In this document: positions 8,549-18,345 of the stretch, piece by piece
Position numbering within the stretch: the first letter of the stretch is position 1
Layout: the number at the start of each line of letters is the position of its first letter
Source: Arthrobacter gandavensis
GTDB lineage: Bacteria; Actinomycetota; Actinomycetes; Actinomycetales; Micrococcaceae
DNA length: 64,000 nt
Reading direction: 5' to 3'
Assembly: GCF_009192735.1 (NCBI RefSeq)
Contig: NZ_VTFU01000003.1
Location: 248,001 to 312,000, forward strand
The notes under the pieces: generated by a model
The model's database searches: none
The model's input: the letters and a program-made list of their open reading frames with translations, nothing else
Told to the model about the DNA's origin: nothing
Translations under genes and position numbers: made by a program

Positions 8549-8824
8549 GTGCGTTCTTTTATCCTGCCCCCGTCCCCTCCACGCGAAGCCGTCCGGCTGC
8601 AGCAGACGCCAGCGGCAGCGCTGGCTTCCACGCAACCGGATCACCCGCCGTCGCAATCCATCACCGCGAAACCATCCGCCGTCTGGGCGAAGGTGCCGGC
8701 CGCAATCAACCGCATGCGGGCATCCTTCGCAAGCGCCGAGGCTGTTCACCAGGCTCGGCTGGACCGTGGCTTCAGCGGCCCGGAACGTCACCTGCTGGTC
8801 CGTTACACCAGTTCCGCCAAGTAA
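8549..8824 (+). CDS. Small basic protein of 91 aa, unknown function
   Basis: A GTG start has CGGAG 7 bp upstream, and the frame ends 27 bp before a strong terminator hairpin, which marks it as the last gene of a transcript. The N-terminal half is low-complexity. The C-terminal half (AVWAKVPAAINRMRASFASA onward, ending RHLLVRYTSSAK) looks like a compact helical basic segment. The family is not recognised. The frame is open upstream to 8414, but no ribosome-binding site supports the longer form. Confidence 0.5.
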   Translation: MRSFILPPSPPREAVRLQQTPAAALASTQPDHPPSQSITAKPSAVWAKVPAAINRMRASFASAEAVHQARLDRGFSGPERHLLVRYTSSAK

Positions 8825-8851
8825 GGACCGGCTGTCCGGGAACAAAACCGG

Positions 8852-8881
8852 GGGAGTTCGCGCTGTACTGCGCGAACTCCC
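8852..8881 (+). terminator. Strong hairpin terminator after the 91-aa gene
   Basis: A perfect 12-bp stem (8852-8863 with 8870-8881) has a 6-base loop and is followed by a short TTT. It isolates the small gene from mshA. Confidence 0.75.
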
Positions 8882-8998
8882 TTTGGCGTGCCGCCGCAGA
8901 GGTGATCAGGGCAACCGGCCCCGGAAACCATGCTCTGCCCCGAGGCGTTATAAAGTCGTAAGGGATCCAAACTGCAGCCGGCCAAGAAGGGAGTGCTG

Positions 8999-10246
8999 TT
9001 GCTCCAGATAAAGCGCGTGGCCATGCTCTCGCTGCATACGTCACCCTTGGAGCAGCCAGGCTCCGGCGATGCCGGCGGAATGAACGTCTACGTCCGCTCA
9101 GTCGCTGTTGAGCTGGCCCGGTCCGGGGTGGAGGTGGAGATTTTCACCCGGGCCTCCGATCCGCAGCAGCAGCCCCTGGTGGAGCTTGCCCCCGGCGTCA
9201 CTGTCCGGCACGTCGCCGCGGGACCGCGCCGCCGGATCGCCAAGGAGGCGCTGCCGGGGCTGGCCGCGGACCTGGCCTCCGGTGTCACTGACGTCCACCC
9301 CTTTTCCGGTGGACGCCGCTTCGATGTGATCCACTCCCACTATTGGGTGTCCGGCACGGCCGGGCTGGCCGTGGCCCGGGCCTGGGATCTTCCCCTGGTC
9401 CATACCATGCACACCATGGCGCGCGTGAAGAACCTGCAGCTCCAGCCCGGGGAAACGCCTGAGCCCCCGGTGCGGATCAACGGAGAACAGGAAATCGTGG
9501 ACGGCGCCACCCGTCTCATCGCCAATACCAGCACGGAGGCCGCCGAGCTGGAAACCCTGTACGGAGCGGACCCCGCCGGCGTTGACGTTGTGGCTCCGGG
9601 CGTGGACCTCCGGATTTTCTCCAGCAAAGACTCCGACGCCGCCCGTGCCCGCCTCGGTCTGCCGGGGAGTGCTTTCCACGTGGTCTTCGCCGGGCGCATC
9701 CAACGCATGAAGGGCCCCCAGGTGCTGGTCCGGGCGGCAGCGGAGCTGCGTGCCCGCCGGCCGGACATTCCGCTGAAGATCAGCATTCTCGGCGCCGGCA
9801 GCGGATCCGAGGTGCTCGACCTGCAACCGCTGATCGATTCCCTGGGCCTGCGCGCCCAGGTGTCGCTGCATCCGCCAGTGGACGCCCCCGAACTGGCCGA
9901 ATGGTTCCGGGCAGCCGATGTCGTCGCGGTGCCATCCTTCAGCGAGTCCTTCGGGCTTGTCGCCCTCGAGGCGCAGGCCTGCGGCACACCCGTGCTGGCC
10001 GCCAACGTCGGCGGGCTGCCCAAGGCCGTGGGCCACGGCCGCACGGGGCTGCTGGTGGACGGGCACGACGCCGGCCGGTGGTCCGCCGAACTGGAAAAAC
10101 TGTACGACGACGCCGGGCTGCGGCGGGCGCTGGGTTACGGTGCCGCTGAACACGCGGCGGCCTTCGGCTGGAAGCGCACCGCTTCGCTTACCTCCCGGAG
10201 CTACCTGCAGGCCGTCCGCCAGTTCTCCGCGCACTCCGTCCGCTGA
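8999..10246 (+). CDS. mshA: D-inositol-3-phosphate glycosyltransferase MshA
   Basis: First enzyme of mycothiol synthesis. It transfers N-acetylglucosamine from UDP-GlcNAc to inositol 3-phosphate. The GT4 fold begins with VAMLSLHTSPLEQPGSGDAG, a signature stretch of MshA, followed by GGMNVY. The C-terminal donor-site motif contains SFSESFGLVALEAQACGTPV. The TTG at 8999 (415 aa) is preferred because AAGGGAG lies 5 bp upstream; a GTG at 8993 overlaps that site. A TATAAA -10-like box lies at 8949-8954. The inositol phosphate it needs is made by Ino1, encoded nearby at 12.1-13.2 kb. Confidence 0.95.
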   Translation: MLQIKRVAMLSLHTSPLEQPGSGDAGGMNVYVRSVAVELARSGVEVEIFTRASDPQQQPLVELAPGVTVRHVAAGPRRRIAKEALPGLAADLASGVTDVHPFSGGRRFDVIHSHYWVSGTAGLAVARAWDLPLVHTMHTMARVKNLQLQPGETPEPPVRINGEQEIVDGATRLIANTSTEAAELETLYGADPAGVDVVAPGVDLRIFSSKDSDAARARLGLPGSAFHVVFAGRIQRMKGPQVLVRAAAELRARRPDIPLKISILGAGSGSEVLDLQPLIDSLGLRAQVSLHPPVDAPELAEWFRAADVVAVPSFSESFGLVALEAQACGTPVLAANVGGLPKAVGHGRTGLLVDGHDAGRWSAELEKLYDDAGLRRALGYGAAEHAAAFGWKRTASLTSRSYLQAVRQFSAHSVR

Positions 10247-10313
10247 TAGCTTGGACGGTATTCCACCAGTGCCGGTGGAGCACCGCCCAACGGGTACCGG
10301 AAGGACCGCATAG

Positions 10314-11999
10314 ATGCGCGCTGCCGCTGACATGTCCAGTGATTTGGAAATCTCCCGCCGGGCGGTGATGAAACCCGTGACTGATGTTGCGCGGGCCGCC
10401 GGCATTCCCGAAGAGGCCCTGGAGCTGTACGGGCGTTACAAGGCCAAGATCGACCCGCTGCTGGTGCCGCCGCGGAGCAGGCGCGGACAGGTGGTGCTGG
10501 TGACCGCCATGAGCCCCACTCCGGCCGGTGAGGGGAAATCCACCGTCACCGTGGGGCTGGGGGACGCGCTGGCGAAGGCGGGAGCCAGCACTGTCATTGC
10601 GCTGCGCGAGCCATCCCTGGGCCCGGTTCTGGGACTGAAGGGTGGAGCAACCGGCGGCGGCTACTCCCAGGTGGTGCCGATGGAGGACATCAACCTGCAC
10701 TTCACCGGGGACTTCCACGCCATCACCACGGCCAACAACGCCCTGACCGCCCTGCTGGACAACCACATCCACCAGGGCAACGAGCTGGGCATCGACCCGC
10801 GCCGGATCATCTTCCGCCGGGTGATGGACATGAACGACCGCTCGCTGCGCAGCATCGTCATTGGCCTGGGCGGGCCCGCGGAGGGCACACCGCGCCAGGA
10901 CGGTTTCGACATCACTGTGGCATCCGAGATCATGGCCGTGTTCTGCCTGGCCCGCGACCTGCCTGACCTGAAGGAGCGGTTGGCCCGGATCACCGTGGGG
11001 TACACCTACGGGCGGCATCCCGTGACGGTGCGCGACCTCGGTGTGGAGGGCGCGCTGACGCTGTTGCTGAAGGACGCCATCAAGCCGAACCTCGTGCAGA
11101 CCCTTGCCGGTACGCCCGCCTTGATCCACGGCGGTCCGTTCGCCAACATTGCCCACGGCTGCAACTCGGTCATCGCCACCGAACTGGCGCGCACCGTTGC
11201 CGACGTGGTGGTCACCGAAGCCGGTTTTGGCGCTGATCTGGGCGCCGAAAAGTACATGGACATCACGTCGCGTGCAGCTGATGTGGCACCGGACGCCGTC
11301 GTGCTGGTGGCCACCGTCCGGGCGCTGAAAATGCACGGCGGGGTGCCCAGGGACGAACTGGCCGCGCCGCACCCGGCCGCGCTGGAGACGGGGACCGCCA
11401 ACCTGCGCCGGCACATTGCAAACATCCGGAAGTTTGGCCTGAACCCGGTGGTGGCCGTCAACGTGTTCAGCACTGATACGCCGCAGGAAATCGAATGGCT
11501 GCTGGACTGGTGCGCCGCCGAGGGCGTGGCGGCGGCTGCGGCTGATGTGTGGGCCCAGGGCGGCGGAGGGCCCGGCGGGGATGCCCTGGCCGCACTGGTC
11601 CTGGCCGCCCTGGAAGAACCCGGAGACTTCCGGTGCCTGTATCCCTTGGAGCTGCCGGTGGAGGAGAAAATCCGCACCGTGGCCCGGGAAATCTACGGAG
11701 CCGACGACGTCGAATTCTCCCTTCCGGCGCTGCGCCGGCTGGAGGAGATCAAGGCCGGGGGATGGGACGGGCTGCCGGTGTGCATGGCCAAGACCCAGTA
11801 TTCGTTCTCGGACAACGCCTCCCTGCTGGGTGCTCCGGCCGGGTTCACCCTGCACGTGCGGGACCTGATCCTCAAAACCGGTGCGGGCTTCGTCGTCGCG
11901 CTCACCGGAGCCGTGATGACCATGCCCGGGCTGCCGAAGGCGCCGGCGGCCCTGCGCATGGACGTTGGTGCGGACGGCACGCCGCAGGGCCTGTCCTAG
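10314..11999 (+). CDS. fhs: Formate-tetrahydrofolate ligase
   Basis: A 561-residue ATP-dependent enzyme that joins formate to tetrahydrofolate and feeds one-carbon metabolism. It has the nucleotide-binding loop [18 protein letters not shown] (about 64-81), the conserved [22 protein letters not shown] region (split here only by description) and HFTGDFHAI, and it ends with the family-typical [11 protein letters not shown] segment. The length matches the family. A GGAAGGA site lies upstream of the ATG at 10314; an internal ATG at 10332 would also be possible. It sits 67 bp after mshA and ends before a strong hairpin. Confidence 0.96.
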   Translation: MRAAADMSSDLEISRRAVMKPVTDVARAAGIPEEALELYGRYKAKIDPLLVPPRSRRGQVVLVTAMSPTPAGEGKSTVTVGLGDALAKAGASTVIALREPSLGPVLGLKGGATGGGYSQVVPMEDINLHFTGDFHAITTANNALTALLDNHIHQGNELGIDPRRIIFRRVMDMNDRSLRSIVIGLGGPAEGTPRQDGFDITVASEIMAVFCLARDLPDLKERLARITVGYTYGRHPVTVRDLGVEGALTLLLKDAIKPNLVQTLAGTPALIHGGPFANIAHGCNSVIATELARTVADVVVTEAGFGADLGAEKYMDITSRAADVAPDAVVLVATVRALKMHGGVPRDELAAPHPAALETGTANLRRHIANIRKFGLNPVVAVNVFSTDTPQEIEWLLDWCAAEGVAAAAADVWAQGGGGPGGDALAALVLAALEEPGDFRCLYPLELPVEEKIRTVAREIYGADDVEFSLPALRRLEEIKAGGWDGLPVCMAKTQYSFSDNASLLGAPAGFTLHVRDLILKTGAGFVVALTGAVMTMPGLPKAPAALRMDVGADGTPQGLS

Positions 12000-12042
12000 G
12001 CGTCCTTTCCGTCCCCTGCCCCTGCCGTACCTCCGCCAAAAC

Positions 12043-12086
12043 GGCGGAAGGCGCCCCTCCCGGTGCTGGGAAGGACGCCTTCCGCC
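12043..12086. terminator. Bidirectional hairpin between fhs and ino1
   Basis: An 11-bp perfect stem (12043-12053 with 12076-12086) has a 22-base loop and sits between two convergent genes. It could stop transcription from both sides. There is no T-run. Confidence 0.6.
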
Positions 12087-12110
12087 ACCTCGGCGGAGAA
12101 ACGGGAGATG

Positions 12111-13196
12111 CTAGCGCTCAACCTCGCCGCGGATGAACTGCTCCACCTTTTCCTTGGCGATGTCGTCGTTGTACTGCTCCGGCGGGCTCTTCATGAAATA
12201 GCTGGACGCCGAAAGGATCGGTCCGCCCACGCCGCGGTCCAGCGCAATCTTCGCTGCCCGGATGGCGTCGATGATCACGCCGGCGGAGTTGGGGGAGTCC
12301 CAGACCTCGAGCTTGTATTCCAGCGACACCGGGGCGTCGCCGAAGTTGCGCCCTTCCAGCCGGACAAAGGCCCACTTGCGGTCATCCAGCCATGCCACGT
12401 AGTCCGACGGGCCAATGTGGACGTCGTCGGCCTTCAGATCCGCCGACGTGTTGGAGGTGACGGCCTGGGTCTTGGAGATTTTCTTGGACTCCAGCCGCTC
12501 GCGCTCGAGCATGTTCTTGAAGTCCATGTTTCCGCCGACGTTGAGCTGGTAGGTGCGGTCCAGGACGACGCCGCGGTCCTCGAACAGCTTGGCCATCACG
12601 CGGTGCGTGATGGTGGCGCCGATTTGGCTCTTGATGTCGTCGCCGATGATGGGAACTCCGGCGGCCGTGAACTTGTCGGCCCACTCCTTGGTGCCGGCAA
12701 TGAACACGGGCAGGGCGTTGACGAAGGCAACCCCGGCGTCGATGGCGCACTGGGCGTAGAACTTGGCGGCCTGCTCGGAACCCACAGGCAGGTAGCAGAC
12801 CAAGACGTCGACCTTGTTGTTCCGCAGCTCGGCAACAATATCCACCGGCTCGGCATCGGATTCAACGATGGTTTCCCGGTAGTACTTGCCCAGGCCGTCC
12901 AGGGTGTGGCCGCGCTGCACGCTGACGCCTGTTTCCGGAACCTCGGCAATTTTGATGGTGTTGTTCTCGCTGGCGCCAATGGCATCGGCCAGGTCCAGCC
13001 CGACTTTCTTGCTGTCGACGTCGAAGGCGGCCACGAACTGCACGTCATTGACGTGATAGTCGCCGAACTTCACGTGCATGAGGCCGGGAACGGTCAGTTC
13101 AGGGTCGGCGTCGCGGTAGTACTGGACGCCCTGGACCAGCGATGCTGCGCAGTTTCCGACACCGACGATTGCGACCCGAATGGGGTTCTTTGCCAC
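12111..13196 (-). CDS. ino1: Inositol-3-phosphate synthase Ino1
   Basis: Makes 1D-myo-inositol 3-phosphate from glucose 6-phosphate with NAD. The 361-residue length is the short prokaryotic form. The N-terminus [18 protein letters not shown] is the NAD-binding motif of this family. Other conserved parts are the [15 protein letters not shown] segment (about 180-194) and [11 protein letters not shown]. The product is the acceptor for MshA and the precursor of inositol lipids. It converges on fhs, and its upstream region (13197-13391) holds no gene. Confidence 0.96.
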   Translation of the reverse strand: MAKNPIRVAIVGVGNCAASLVQGVQYYRDADPELTVPGLMHVKFGDYHVNDVQFVAAFDVDSKKVGLDLADAIGASENNTIKIAEVPETGVSVQRGHTLDGLGKYYRETIVESDAEPVDIVAELRNNKVDVLVCYLPVGSEQAAKFYAQCAIDAGVAFVNALPVFIAGTKEWADKFTAAGVPIIGDDIKSQIGATITHRVMAKLFEDRGVVLDRTYQLNVGGNMDFKNMLERERLESKKISKTQAVTSNTSADLKADDVHIGPSDYVAWLDDRKWAFVRLEGRNFGDAPVSLEYKLEVWDSPNSAGVIIDAIRAAKIALDRGVGGPILSASSYFMKSPPEQYNDDIAKEKVEQFIRGEVER

Positions 13197-13391
13197 GGTT
13201 CTCCTTTGAAGACAACAATTTTCGCTTGCCGCTCCGGACGCGGCAGGACCGGCCCAGTCTACGGCCTCACACGAGTGGTTATATGTCAGACATCACATCG
13301 CCGGCGCCGCCGTGGATAAACGGATGGGCTGATCCCGGACGCCGAGGGCAGGGGAAAACAGCAGAATTTCGCCCCGTGCCAGGTTCGATCC

Positions 13392-13568
13392 ATGAAACGC
13401 AAACCCGGAACAGCGGCACTCCTGGTTGCCGCCCTGCTGATTCTCGCGTGGAACACCCCAATACCGCCCGTGGTGGCCGGCCCCGCCGGCGTGGCCCTTT
13501 TCCTGGCGGCTTTTGTCCTCGTTGTGGTCCGCTCATTCCAGCGTGTCCGGAGGGACCAGACCCGCTAG
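13392..13568 (+). CDS. Small membrane protein, two transmembrane helices, 58 aa
   Basis: A short frame opens MKRKPGTAALLVAALLILAW, continues through an NTPIPPVVAGPAG turn into a second hydrophobic stretch (FLAAFVLVVV), and ends with a positive tail RSFQRVRRDQTR. Two helices with positive ends on both sides predict a hairpin with both termini in the cytoplasm. No ribosome-binding site is obvious. It precedes the GT87-like membrane gene by 51 bp. No family is recognised. Confidence 0.6.
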   Translation: MKRKPGTAALLVAALLILAWNTPIPPVVAGPAGVALFLAAFVLVVVRSFQRVRRDQTR

Positions 13569-13619
13569 CGCCGCGCGGCCCGGCAGCGGGCAGCAGGCGC
13601 CGGCGGCATACTGGTAGTC

Positions 13620-15095
13620 ATGGAGCCCAAGCCCAGGCGCCGGCCGCTACGAATAGTGGTGCCCAGCCGCAACGATCCGCTGCTCAGGACCCTGACCGAG
13701 GGCATTGGGGGGCCGCTTGGCCGCCACACGGCCCCGGGAATTGTCACTCCGGGATTCTTCACCGTGGAGCGGGTGCTGATTCTTCTGACCACCGCAGCCG
13801 CACTGCTCGCCCTGCTGGTGAAGAATCCGTGCCGCAGCAACGGCTGGACCACGCCGGGTCACTTCTATCAGGCCTGCTATTCGGACTGGCCGGTGCTGTT
13901 CGAGGACCGCGGCCTGGCCGACGGCGTCTTTCCCTTCCTGAGCCCGGGACACAGTTTCGAGTACCCGGTGCTGCTGGGACTGCTTGCCGGAGCCGTGGCG
14001 CTGCTCGTTCCGGGCAACGGTGTGGCTCCGGAGCGTGCACTGGCGTATTTCGACATCAACGCTGCACTCGCGGTGCTGGCCTGGATCGCCACGGTGGCCG
14101 CCACGCTGCGGATGAGCAACCGGCGGCCGTGGGACGCGGCCATGGTGGCGCTGGCGCCGGCCATGGTCCTGTCCGTGTTCATCAACTGGGACATCTGGGC
14201 GGTGCTGCTGGCCGCGCTCGGGATGCTGGCCTTTGCCCGAAACCGCCCCGTGCTGGCCGGTGTTCTGCTGGGCTTGGGCACGGCGCTGAAACTGTATCCG
14301 GTGCTGATTTTGGGCGCGGTGGTGGTCCTGGCCCTGCGCACGCTGCGTCTCCGCCCGGCCTTACAGGCAGTGGGCGGGGCAGCCGCGGCATGGCTCGCGG
14401 TGAACGTTCCGTTCATGATGACCGATTTCACCGGCTGGAAGTTCTTCCTCACCTTCACCCAGGACCGCCCTGCGGGGTTCTCGTCCGGGTGGTACGCCTG
14501 GAACATCCTGGCCGGGCGGATCGGAGGGGCCGAAGCCGGACCTGAGTTCATCAACTCCTGGGCGTTCTACCTATTTGCCGCCGCGTGCGCCGGCATAGCC
14601 GTACTGGCGCTCGCAGCACCACGCCGGCCCCGGCTGGCGCAGCTGGCTTTCCTGATTGTGGCCGCGTTTGTGCTCACCAACAAGGTCTACTCGCCGCAGT
14701 TTGTCCTGTGGCTGATTCCGCTCGTTGCCCTCGCCCGGCCCCGCTGGACGGACTTCCTGATATGGCAGTTCTTCGAGGTAATGCACTGGTGGGCGGTGTG
14801 GATGTACCTGGGCGGGCTCACCTCCGGGGGAGAACCCCAGCACAACATTGACGCGGCGTACTATGTCTGGGCCGTGGCCGGACACATGGCGGCCACCGCG
14901 TGGCTCATGATCCGCGTGGTGATCGACATTCTTTCTCCAGAGGAAGATCCAGTGCGCCGGCTGGACGTTGATGATCCGCAGGGAGGTCCGTTCGACCACG
15001 CCCCGGACCGGTTCCGCCTGGGGCGGGGAGCCGGAGCGGGCCGATTCCCGTTCACCCGCACCAAGACGGCGGAGCAGAAAGCAGGAAACCCATGA
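13620..15095 (+). CDS. Polytopic membrane protein, glycosyltransferase 87-like (DUF2029)
   Basis: The 491-residue protein has about ten hydrophobic segments. Its general layout resembles actinobacterial polyprenyl-phosphate-dependent mannosyltransferase-like proteins: a first helix near 48-66, then an outside loop with paired cysteines (NPCRSNGW, FYQACYSDWPVLFEDRGL) and a short aromatic/acidic motif (FEYPVLLG), a conserved VFINWDIW segment, and LKLYPVLIL. If it is a GT-C enzyme it would act on lipid-linked sugar at the outer membrane face. The catalytic acidic residue is not proven. Its stop overlaps the next gene start by ATGA. Confidence 0.7.
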   Translation: MEPKPRRRPLRIVVPSRNDPLLRTLTEGIGGPLGRHTAPGIVTPGFFTVERVLILLTTAAALLALLVKNPCRSNGWTTPGHFYQACYSDWPVLFEDRGLADGVFPFLSPGHSFEYPVLLGLLAGAVALLVPGNGVAPERALAYFDINAALAVLAWIATVAATLRMSNRRPWDAAMVALAPAMVLSVFINWDIWAVLLAALGMLAFARNRPVLAGVLLGLGTALKLYPVLILGAVVVLALRTLRLRPALQAVGGAAAAWLAVNVPFMMTDFTGWKFFLTFTQDRPAGFSSGWYAWNILAGRIGGAEAGPEFINSWAFYLFAAACAGIAVLALAAPRRPRLAQLAFLIVAAFVLTNKVYSPQFVLWLIPLVALARPRWTDFLIWQFFEVMHWWAVWMYLGGLTSGGEPQHNIDAAYYVWAVAGHMAATAWLMIRVVIDILSPEEDPVRRLDVDDPQGGPFDHAPDRFRLGRGAGAGRFPFTRTKTAEQKAGNP

Positions 15096-16537
15096 CTGAC
15101 GTTTCGGTGGTCGGAGCCGGACCCAACGGGCTGGCCGCGGCGGTGATCATGGCCCGGGCCGGTTTGTCGGTGCGGGTGTTCGAAGCGGGTCCCACGGCGG
15201 GCGGCGGGAGCCGGACCAAGGAACTGCTTGAACCGGGATACCGGTACGACGTCTGTTCGGCCGTTCATCCCATGGCCCTGGCATCCCCCTTTTTCCGGGA
15301 GTTCGGGTTGGCGGAACGGATCCGGCTCACGGTTCCGGACGTTTCGTACGCCCACCCCCTCGACGGCGGGGATGCGGGCCTGGCGTACCGGGATTTGGAC
15401 CGCACGGCCGCGGAGCTGGGGGCCGACGGCGGGGCCTTCCGCCGCCTGATGCTGCCCCTGACGGAGCGCAGCGAGGAGATCACGAAGCTGCTCATGTCGC
15501 CGCTGGTGCGCGGGTACCGGGAGCCGGCGGCAGCGCTCGCCTTTGGACGGGCTGCCCTGGAGCAGGGCACACGGCTGTGGAACCGGCGCTTCACCGGGGA
15601 AAAGGCCCCGGCCCTCCTGACCGGCGTGGCCGCGCACCCCGTGGGCCGGATGCCCTCGCTGCCTTCCGCCGGCGGCGGCCTGCTGCTGTCCCTGCTGGCG
15701 CACACCGTGGGCTGGCCGATCCCGGAAGGAGGATCACAGGCCATCGCGGATGCCATGGTCCTGGACCTGCAGGCCCACGGAGGGGAACTCGTAACCGGCC
15801 ACCGGGTGGCGTCGCTGGACGAAGTGCGCGGTTCCCGGACCGTGCTGCTCGATGTTTCCCCGGCCACCCTCCTGGATCTGGCCGGGGATGACCTGCCGCG
15901 CCCCTATGCCCGGGCGCTGGAGCACTTCCGCTACGGCAACGCCGCCTGCAAAGTGGACTTCATCCTTTCCGGGCCGGTGCCGTGGGCCAACGCAGGAGTG
16001 CACCGGGCAGGGACCGTGCACCTGGGGGGCACCCGCGCCGCGCTGGCCCGGGCGGAGGCACAGGTGGCCGCCGGGCAGCATCCGGACCGGCCCTATGTCC
16101 TGCTGTCCCAGCCCAGCAGTTTTGATTCCTCCCGCGCACCGGCCGGCCGCCACGTCCTCTGGGCCTACTGCCACGTTCCAGCCGGATCGACCCGGGACAT
16201 GACCGCGGCCGTTACCGCCCAGATCGAGCGCTTCGCACCCGGGTTCCGCGACGTCGTCGTACGTTCACAGGCAACGACGGCGGCGGACCTGGAGCGCTAC
16301 AACGAAAACTATGTGGGCGGAGACTTCGGCGGCGGGGCAGTGAACCTGCTCCAGATGGCGGCGCGTCCGGTGCCCGCCGTGAATCCATGGGTGACGCCGC
16401 TTCCCGGGGTGTACCTTTGCTCGGCCTCGACTCCGCCCGGCCCCGGTGTCCACGGCATGGGAGGACGCCACGCCGCCGGACTCGCGCTGCGGCGCGATCA
16501 CGGCCTGGCCGTCCCGGAGCTGGGGCCGGGAACTTAA
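15092..16537 (+). CDS. NAD(P)/FAD-dependent oxidoreductase, phytoene-desaturase-like
   Basis: A 481-residue flavin amine oxidase/CrtI-type fold. It has the N-terminal FAD motif VVGAGPNGLAAAVIMARAG and the acidic strand end RVFEAG. The C-terminal FAD-contact region reads CSASTPPGPGVHGMGGRHAA. CrtI relatives desaturate carotenoids, but no carotenoid gene is nearby, and this subgroup occurs widely with unknown substrate. It is translationally coupled to the GT87-like gene through the overlapping ATGA. Confidence 0.8.
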   Translation: MTDVSVVGAGPNGLAAAVIMARAGLSVRVFEAGPTAGGGSRTKELLEPGYRYDVCSAVHPMALASPFFREFGLAERIRLTVPDVSYAHPLDGGDAGLAYRDLDRTAAELGADGGAFRRLMLPLTERSEEITKLLMSPLVRGYREPAAALAFGRAALEQGTRLWNRRFTGEKAPALLTGVAAHPVGRMPSLPSAGGGLLLSLLAHTVGWPIPEGGSQAIADAMVLDLQAHGGELVTGHRVASLDEVRGSRTVLLDVSPATLLDLAGDDLPRPYARALEHFRYGNAACKVDFILSGPVPWANAGVHRAGTVHLGGTRAALARAEAQVAAGQHPDRPYVLLSQPSSFDSSRAPAGRHVLWAYCHVPAGSTRDMTAAVTAQIERFAPGFRDVVVRSQATTAADLERYNENYVGGDFGGGAVNLLQMAARPVPAVNPWVTPLPGVYLCSASTPPGPGVHGMGGRHAAGLALRRDHGLAVPELGPGT

Positions 16538-16636
16538 CCGAAGCCGCAGCCGTGGTCCCTCGCGGGGGATGGAGCCGCGAGCTTGTATCTTTAAGTCCGA
16601 CGCAAGGTGCTCAGGCTTTGCAGGGGGAAATGGAAC

Positions 16637-17944
16637 ATGGATAACCAGGACAACGGGTCACCGGGGAAACCGGACACCCTTGCTCTGCCTGCCGAACCTG
16701 GCCGGCAGCACCCCCAGTGGTGGATGGCCCTGCAGTCCGCGCTGTTTGCCTACGGCCTGACCGTGGGTGCGGCACTGGTAACCATGGCGCTCCTGGTCCT
16801 GGGGTTCTTCCTGGGCGGCACCGGAGCACTGAACGGCATGAATGACTCGGCCGGAACCATGGGCGTCCGGCTTGACGGACCGTCGGCACTGTTGATTTAT
16901 CCGTTTTTCCTCGCCGCCATGGCGCTGGGCGGAACACCGGTCCTGACGATTTCAGCCGCCGGGTTCGCCGACTTTCCGGCACCGCTTGTGAGCCTGTGGT
17001 TTGGCGCCCTCCCCCTGCTCCTGAGCGCGGTTGCGGTCACTTCCCTGTGGCGGCTGGGCCGCCGGACCGAGCGGAGGGAACCGCTGGGTTCGGAATGGCA
17101 CCGGTGGCTGTATTCGGCCCTGACCGGGCTGGGCCTTGCCGCCGTATCGGTCCTCCTGAGCCTGCTTGCCTCGCTGCGCGAGGACACGGAGGCAGGCGCC
17201 ATGTTCCTCACTGCGGCTTCACCGTCCCTGGTGGCCGGAGCGGTGCTGGTGGGCACGCTTGCCACCTGGGCGGGGCGAAAAAACGGAACCGGATCAGCGC
17301 CGCGCTGGATAGCCCGGATCGAACAGTCCCTCCCGGGAATCCGAACCGGGCTGCGGGTCGCCGGCGGCCATTACCTGGCCTACACCGCGGTCGCCGGAAC
17401 CGTGCTGCTGGTCACGGGGCTGGTGAAGGGCGGAGTGGCACTGGCCTTTGCTTCGCCGCTGTGGCTGCCGACAGCCGCCGGCTGGACCTATGGGCTGGGC
17501 CATCTCTCTGCCGTGGGAGAGTCCGGGCTGCCGGCGGCCGCGAACCTTCCTGGTTCCATCGGCGACCTGCCGGTATGGGCCAGCGCTGCGGCGGGGGTCC
17601 TGACCCTCCTGCTGGCTGCGGCAGCGTCCGTGGCGTGGTACCTGGCGCGGGACCGGAGTCCCGGGGTCCTTGCCCGGTTCCCCTCCTGGCTGACCCTGCC
17701 GGTGGCTTTTGCGTGTGCCGGGGCGGCCGTGTCAGTTCTTGGTCTCCTCGTCAGCGGCCAGACGTTTTCCGGCGGCGGCCGGGGACCGGCTTTCGGCACG
17801 GCCGGACCGGTGCCATGGACCTTCCTGGTGATGGCGGCCTGGGGCCTGCTGATTGAGGCGGGCGCCCGCACGATGGCCGGTCACGTGGCGCACCTTGTGC
17901 CGCCGCGGATTTCCAGAATGCTGACGGGCCAAACCGTCAACTGA
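16637..17944 (+). CDS. Polytopic membrane protein, unknown function
   Basis: The 435-residue protein has about nine hydrophobic segments separated by short Gly/Pro-rich loops and short Arg-rich cytoplasmic turns (RLGRRTERRE). The soluble lead-in is about 25 residues (MDNQDNGSPGKPD). The ATG at 16637 is chosen because AGGGGG lies about 9 bp upstream; the frame extends to 16607 without support. No transporter signature or catalytic motif stands out. It may belong to the actinobacterial DUF6350-type membrane proteins, but this is uncertain. Confidence 0.7.
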   Translation: MDNQDNGSPGKPDTLALPAEPGRQHPQWWMALQSALFAYGLTVGAALVTMALLVLGFFLGGTGALNGMNDSAGTMGVRLDGPSALLIYPFFLAAMALGGTPVLTISAAGFADFPAPLVSLWFGALPLLLSAVAVTSLWRLGRRTERREPLGSEWHRWLYSALTGLGLAAVSVLLSLLASLREDTEAGAMFLTAASPSLVAGAVLVGTLATWAGRKNGTGSAPRWIARIEQSLPGIRTGLRVAGGHYLAYTAVAGTVLLVTGLVKGGVALAFASPLWLPTAAGWTYGLGHLSAVGESGLPAAANLPGSIGDLPVWASAAAGVLTLLLAAAASVAWYLARDRSPGVLARFPSWLTLPVAFACAGAAVSVLGLLVSGQTFSGGGRGPAFGTAGPVPWTFLVMAAWGLLIEAGARTMAGHVAHLVPPRISRMLTGQTVN

Positions 17945-18023
17945 GGCCGCGGCGGGAGGGCCCGGACCGGTATCCCTTGCGCTCCCGGCCACGGCGTGGG
18001 GAACTGGGAACAGGAGGTTTGCC

Positions 18024-18293
18024 ATGACCGAGCACCTGAACAACCACCACCGGGACACCCTGGACCAGATCCTGCGGCACCCGACCAGTTCAAACATTGA
18101 ATGGAAGGACGTCCGCTCCCTGATGGAAGCGGTGGCCGACACCACCCGGGAGCACAACGGCAAATATGAGGTTACCCTCGCGGGCCAGACAGAGTTTCTG
18201 GAGCCGCCCCGGGGCAAGGACATCGATGAGCAGACGGTGGTGGATCTGCGGCGGATCCTGACCCGCGCCGGGTACAGCCCGGACAGCAAATAG
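18024..18293 (+). CDS. HicA-like small protein (type II toxin-like fold), 89 aa
   Basis: The conserved core HHRDTLDQILRHPTSSNIEW and the later HNGKYEVTLAGQTEFLEPP match a family of actinobacterial proteins related to HicA, the mRNA interferase with a double-stranded-RNA-binding-like fold. The histidine needed by toxic HicA would be one in the KHxG-type position, here HNGK, which is degenerate. No HicB antitoxin gene is adjacent, so it is probably not an active toxin-antitoxin pair. An AGGAGG site precedes the ATG. Confidence 0.75.
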   Translation: MTEHLNNHHRDTLDQILRHPTSSNIEWKDVRSLMEAVADTTREHNGKYEVTLAGQTEFLEPPRGKDIDEQTVVDLRRILTRAGYSPDSK

Positions 18294-18305
18294 GCCCTTG
18301 CCGGA

Positions 18306-18325
18306 CCGGTCCCCCGGGGGACCGG
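18306..18325. terminator. Palindromic hairpin between convergent genes
   Basis: A perfect 10+10-bp G+C palindrome lies between the HicA-like gene and the convergent ABM gene. It could terminate both. No T-run follows. Confidence 0.5.
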
Positions 18326-18345
18326 CCTGGCATCCCGCAGGCGGG

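Noticed and set aside
10188-11855. Minus-strand ORF of 555 codons opposite fhs
   Set aside because: A mirror frame of fhs; composition rich in Gly, Gln, His and Arg without any domain.
12063-13319. Plus-strand ORF of 418 codons opposite ino1
   Set aside because: A mirror frame of ino1, whose motifs are intact.
13142-14545. Plus-strand ORF of 467 codons overlapping the GT87-like gene in another frame
   Set aside because: It overlaps a membrane protein with clear helices and lacks any domain.
18024-18293. HicA toxin-antitoxin locus
   Set aside because: No HicB gene is adjacent and the catalytic histidine context is degenerate, so a toxin system is not claimed.
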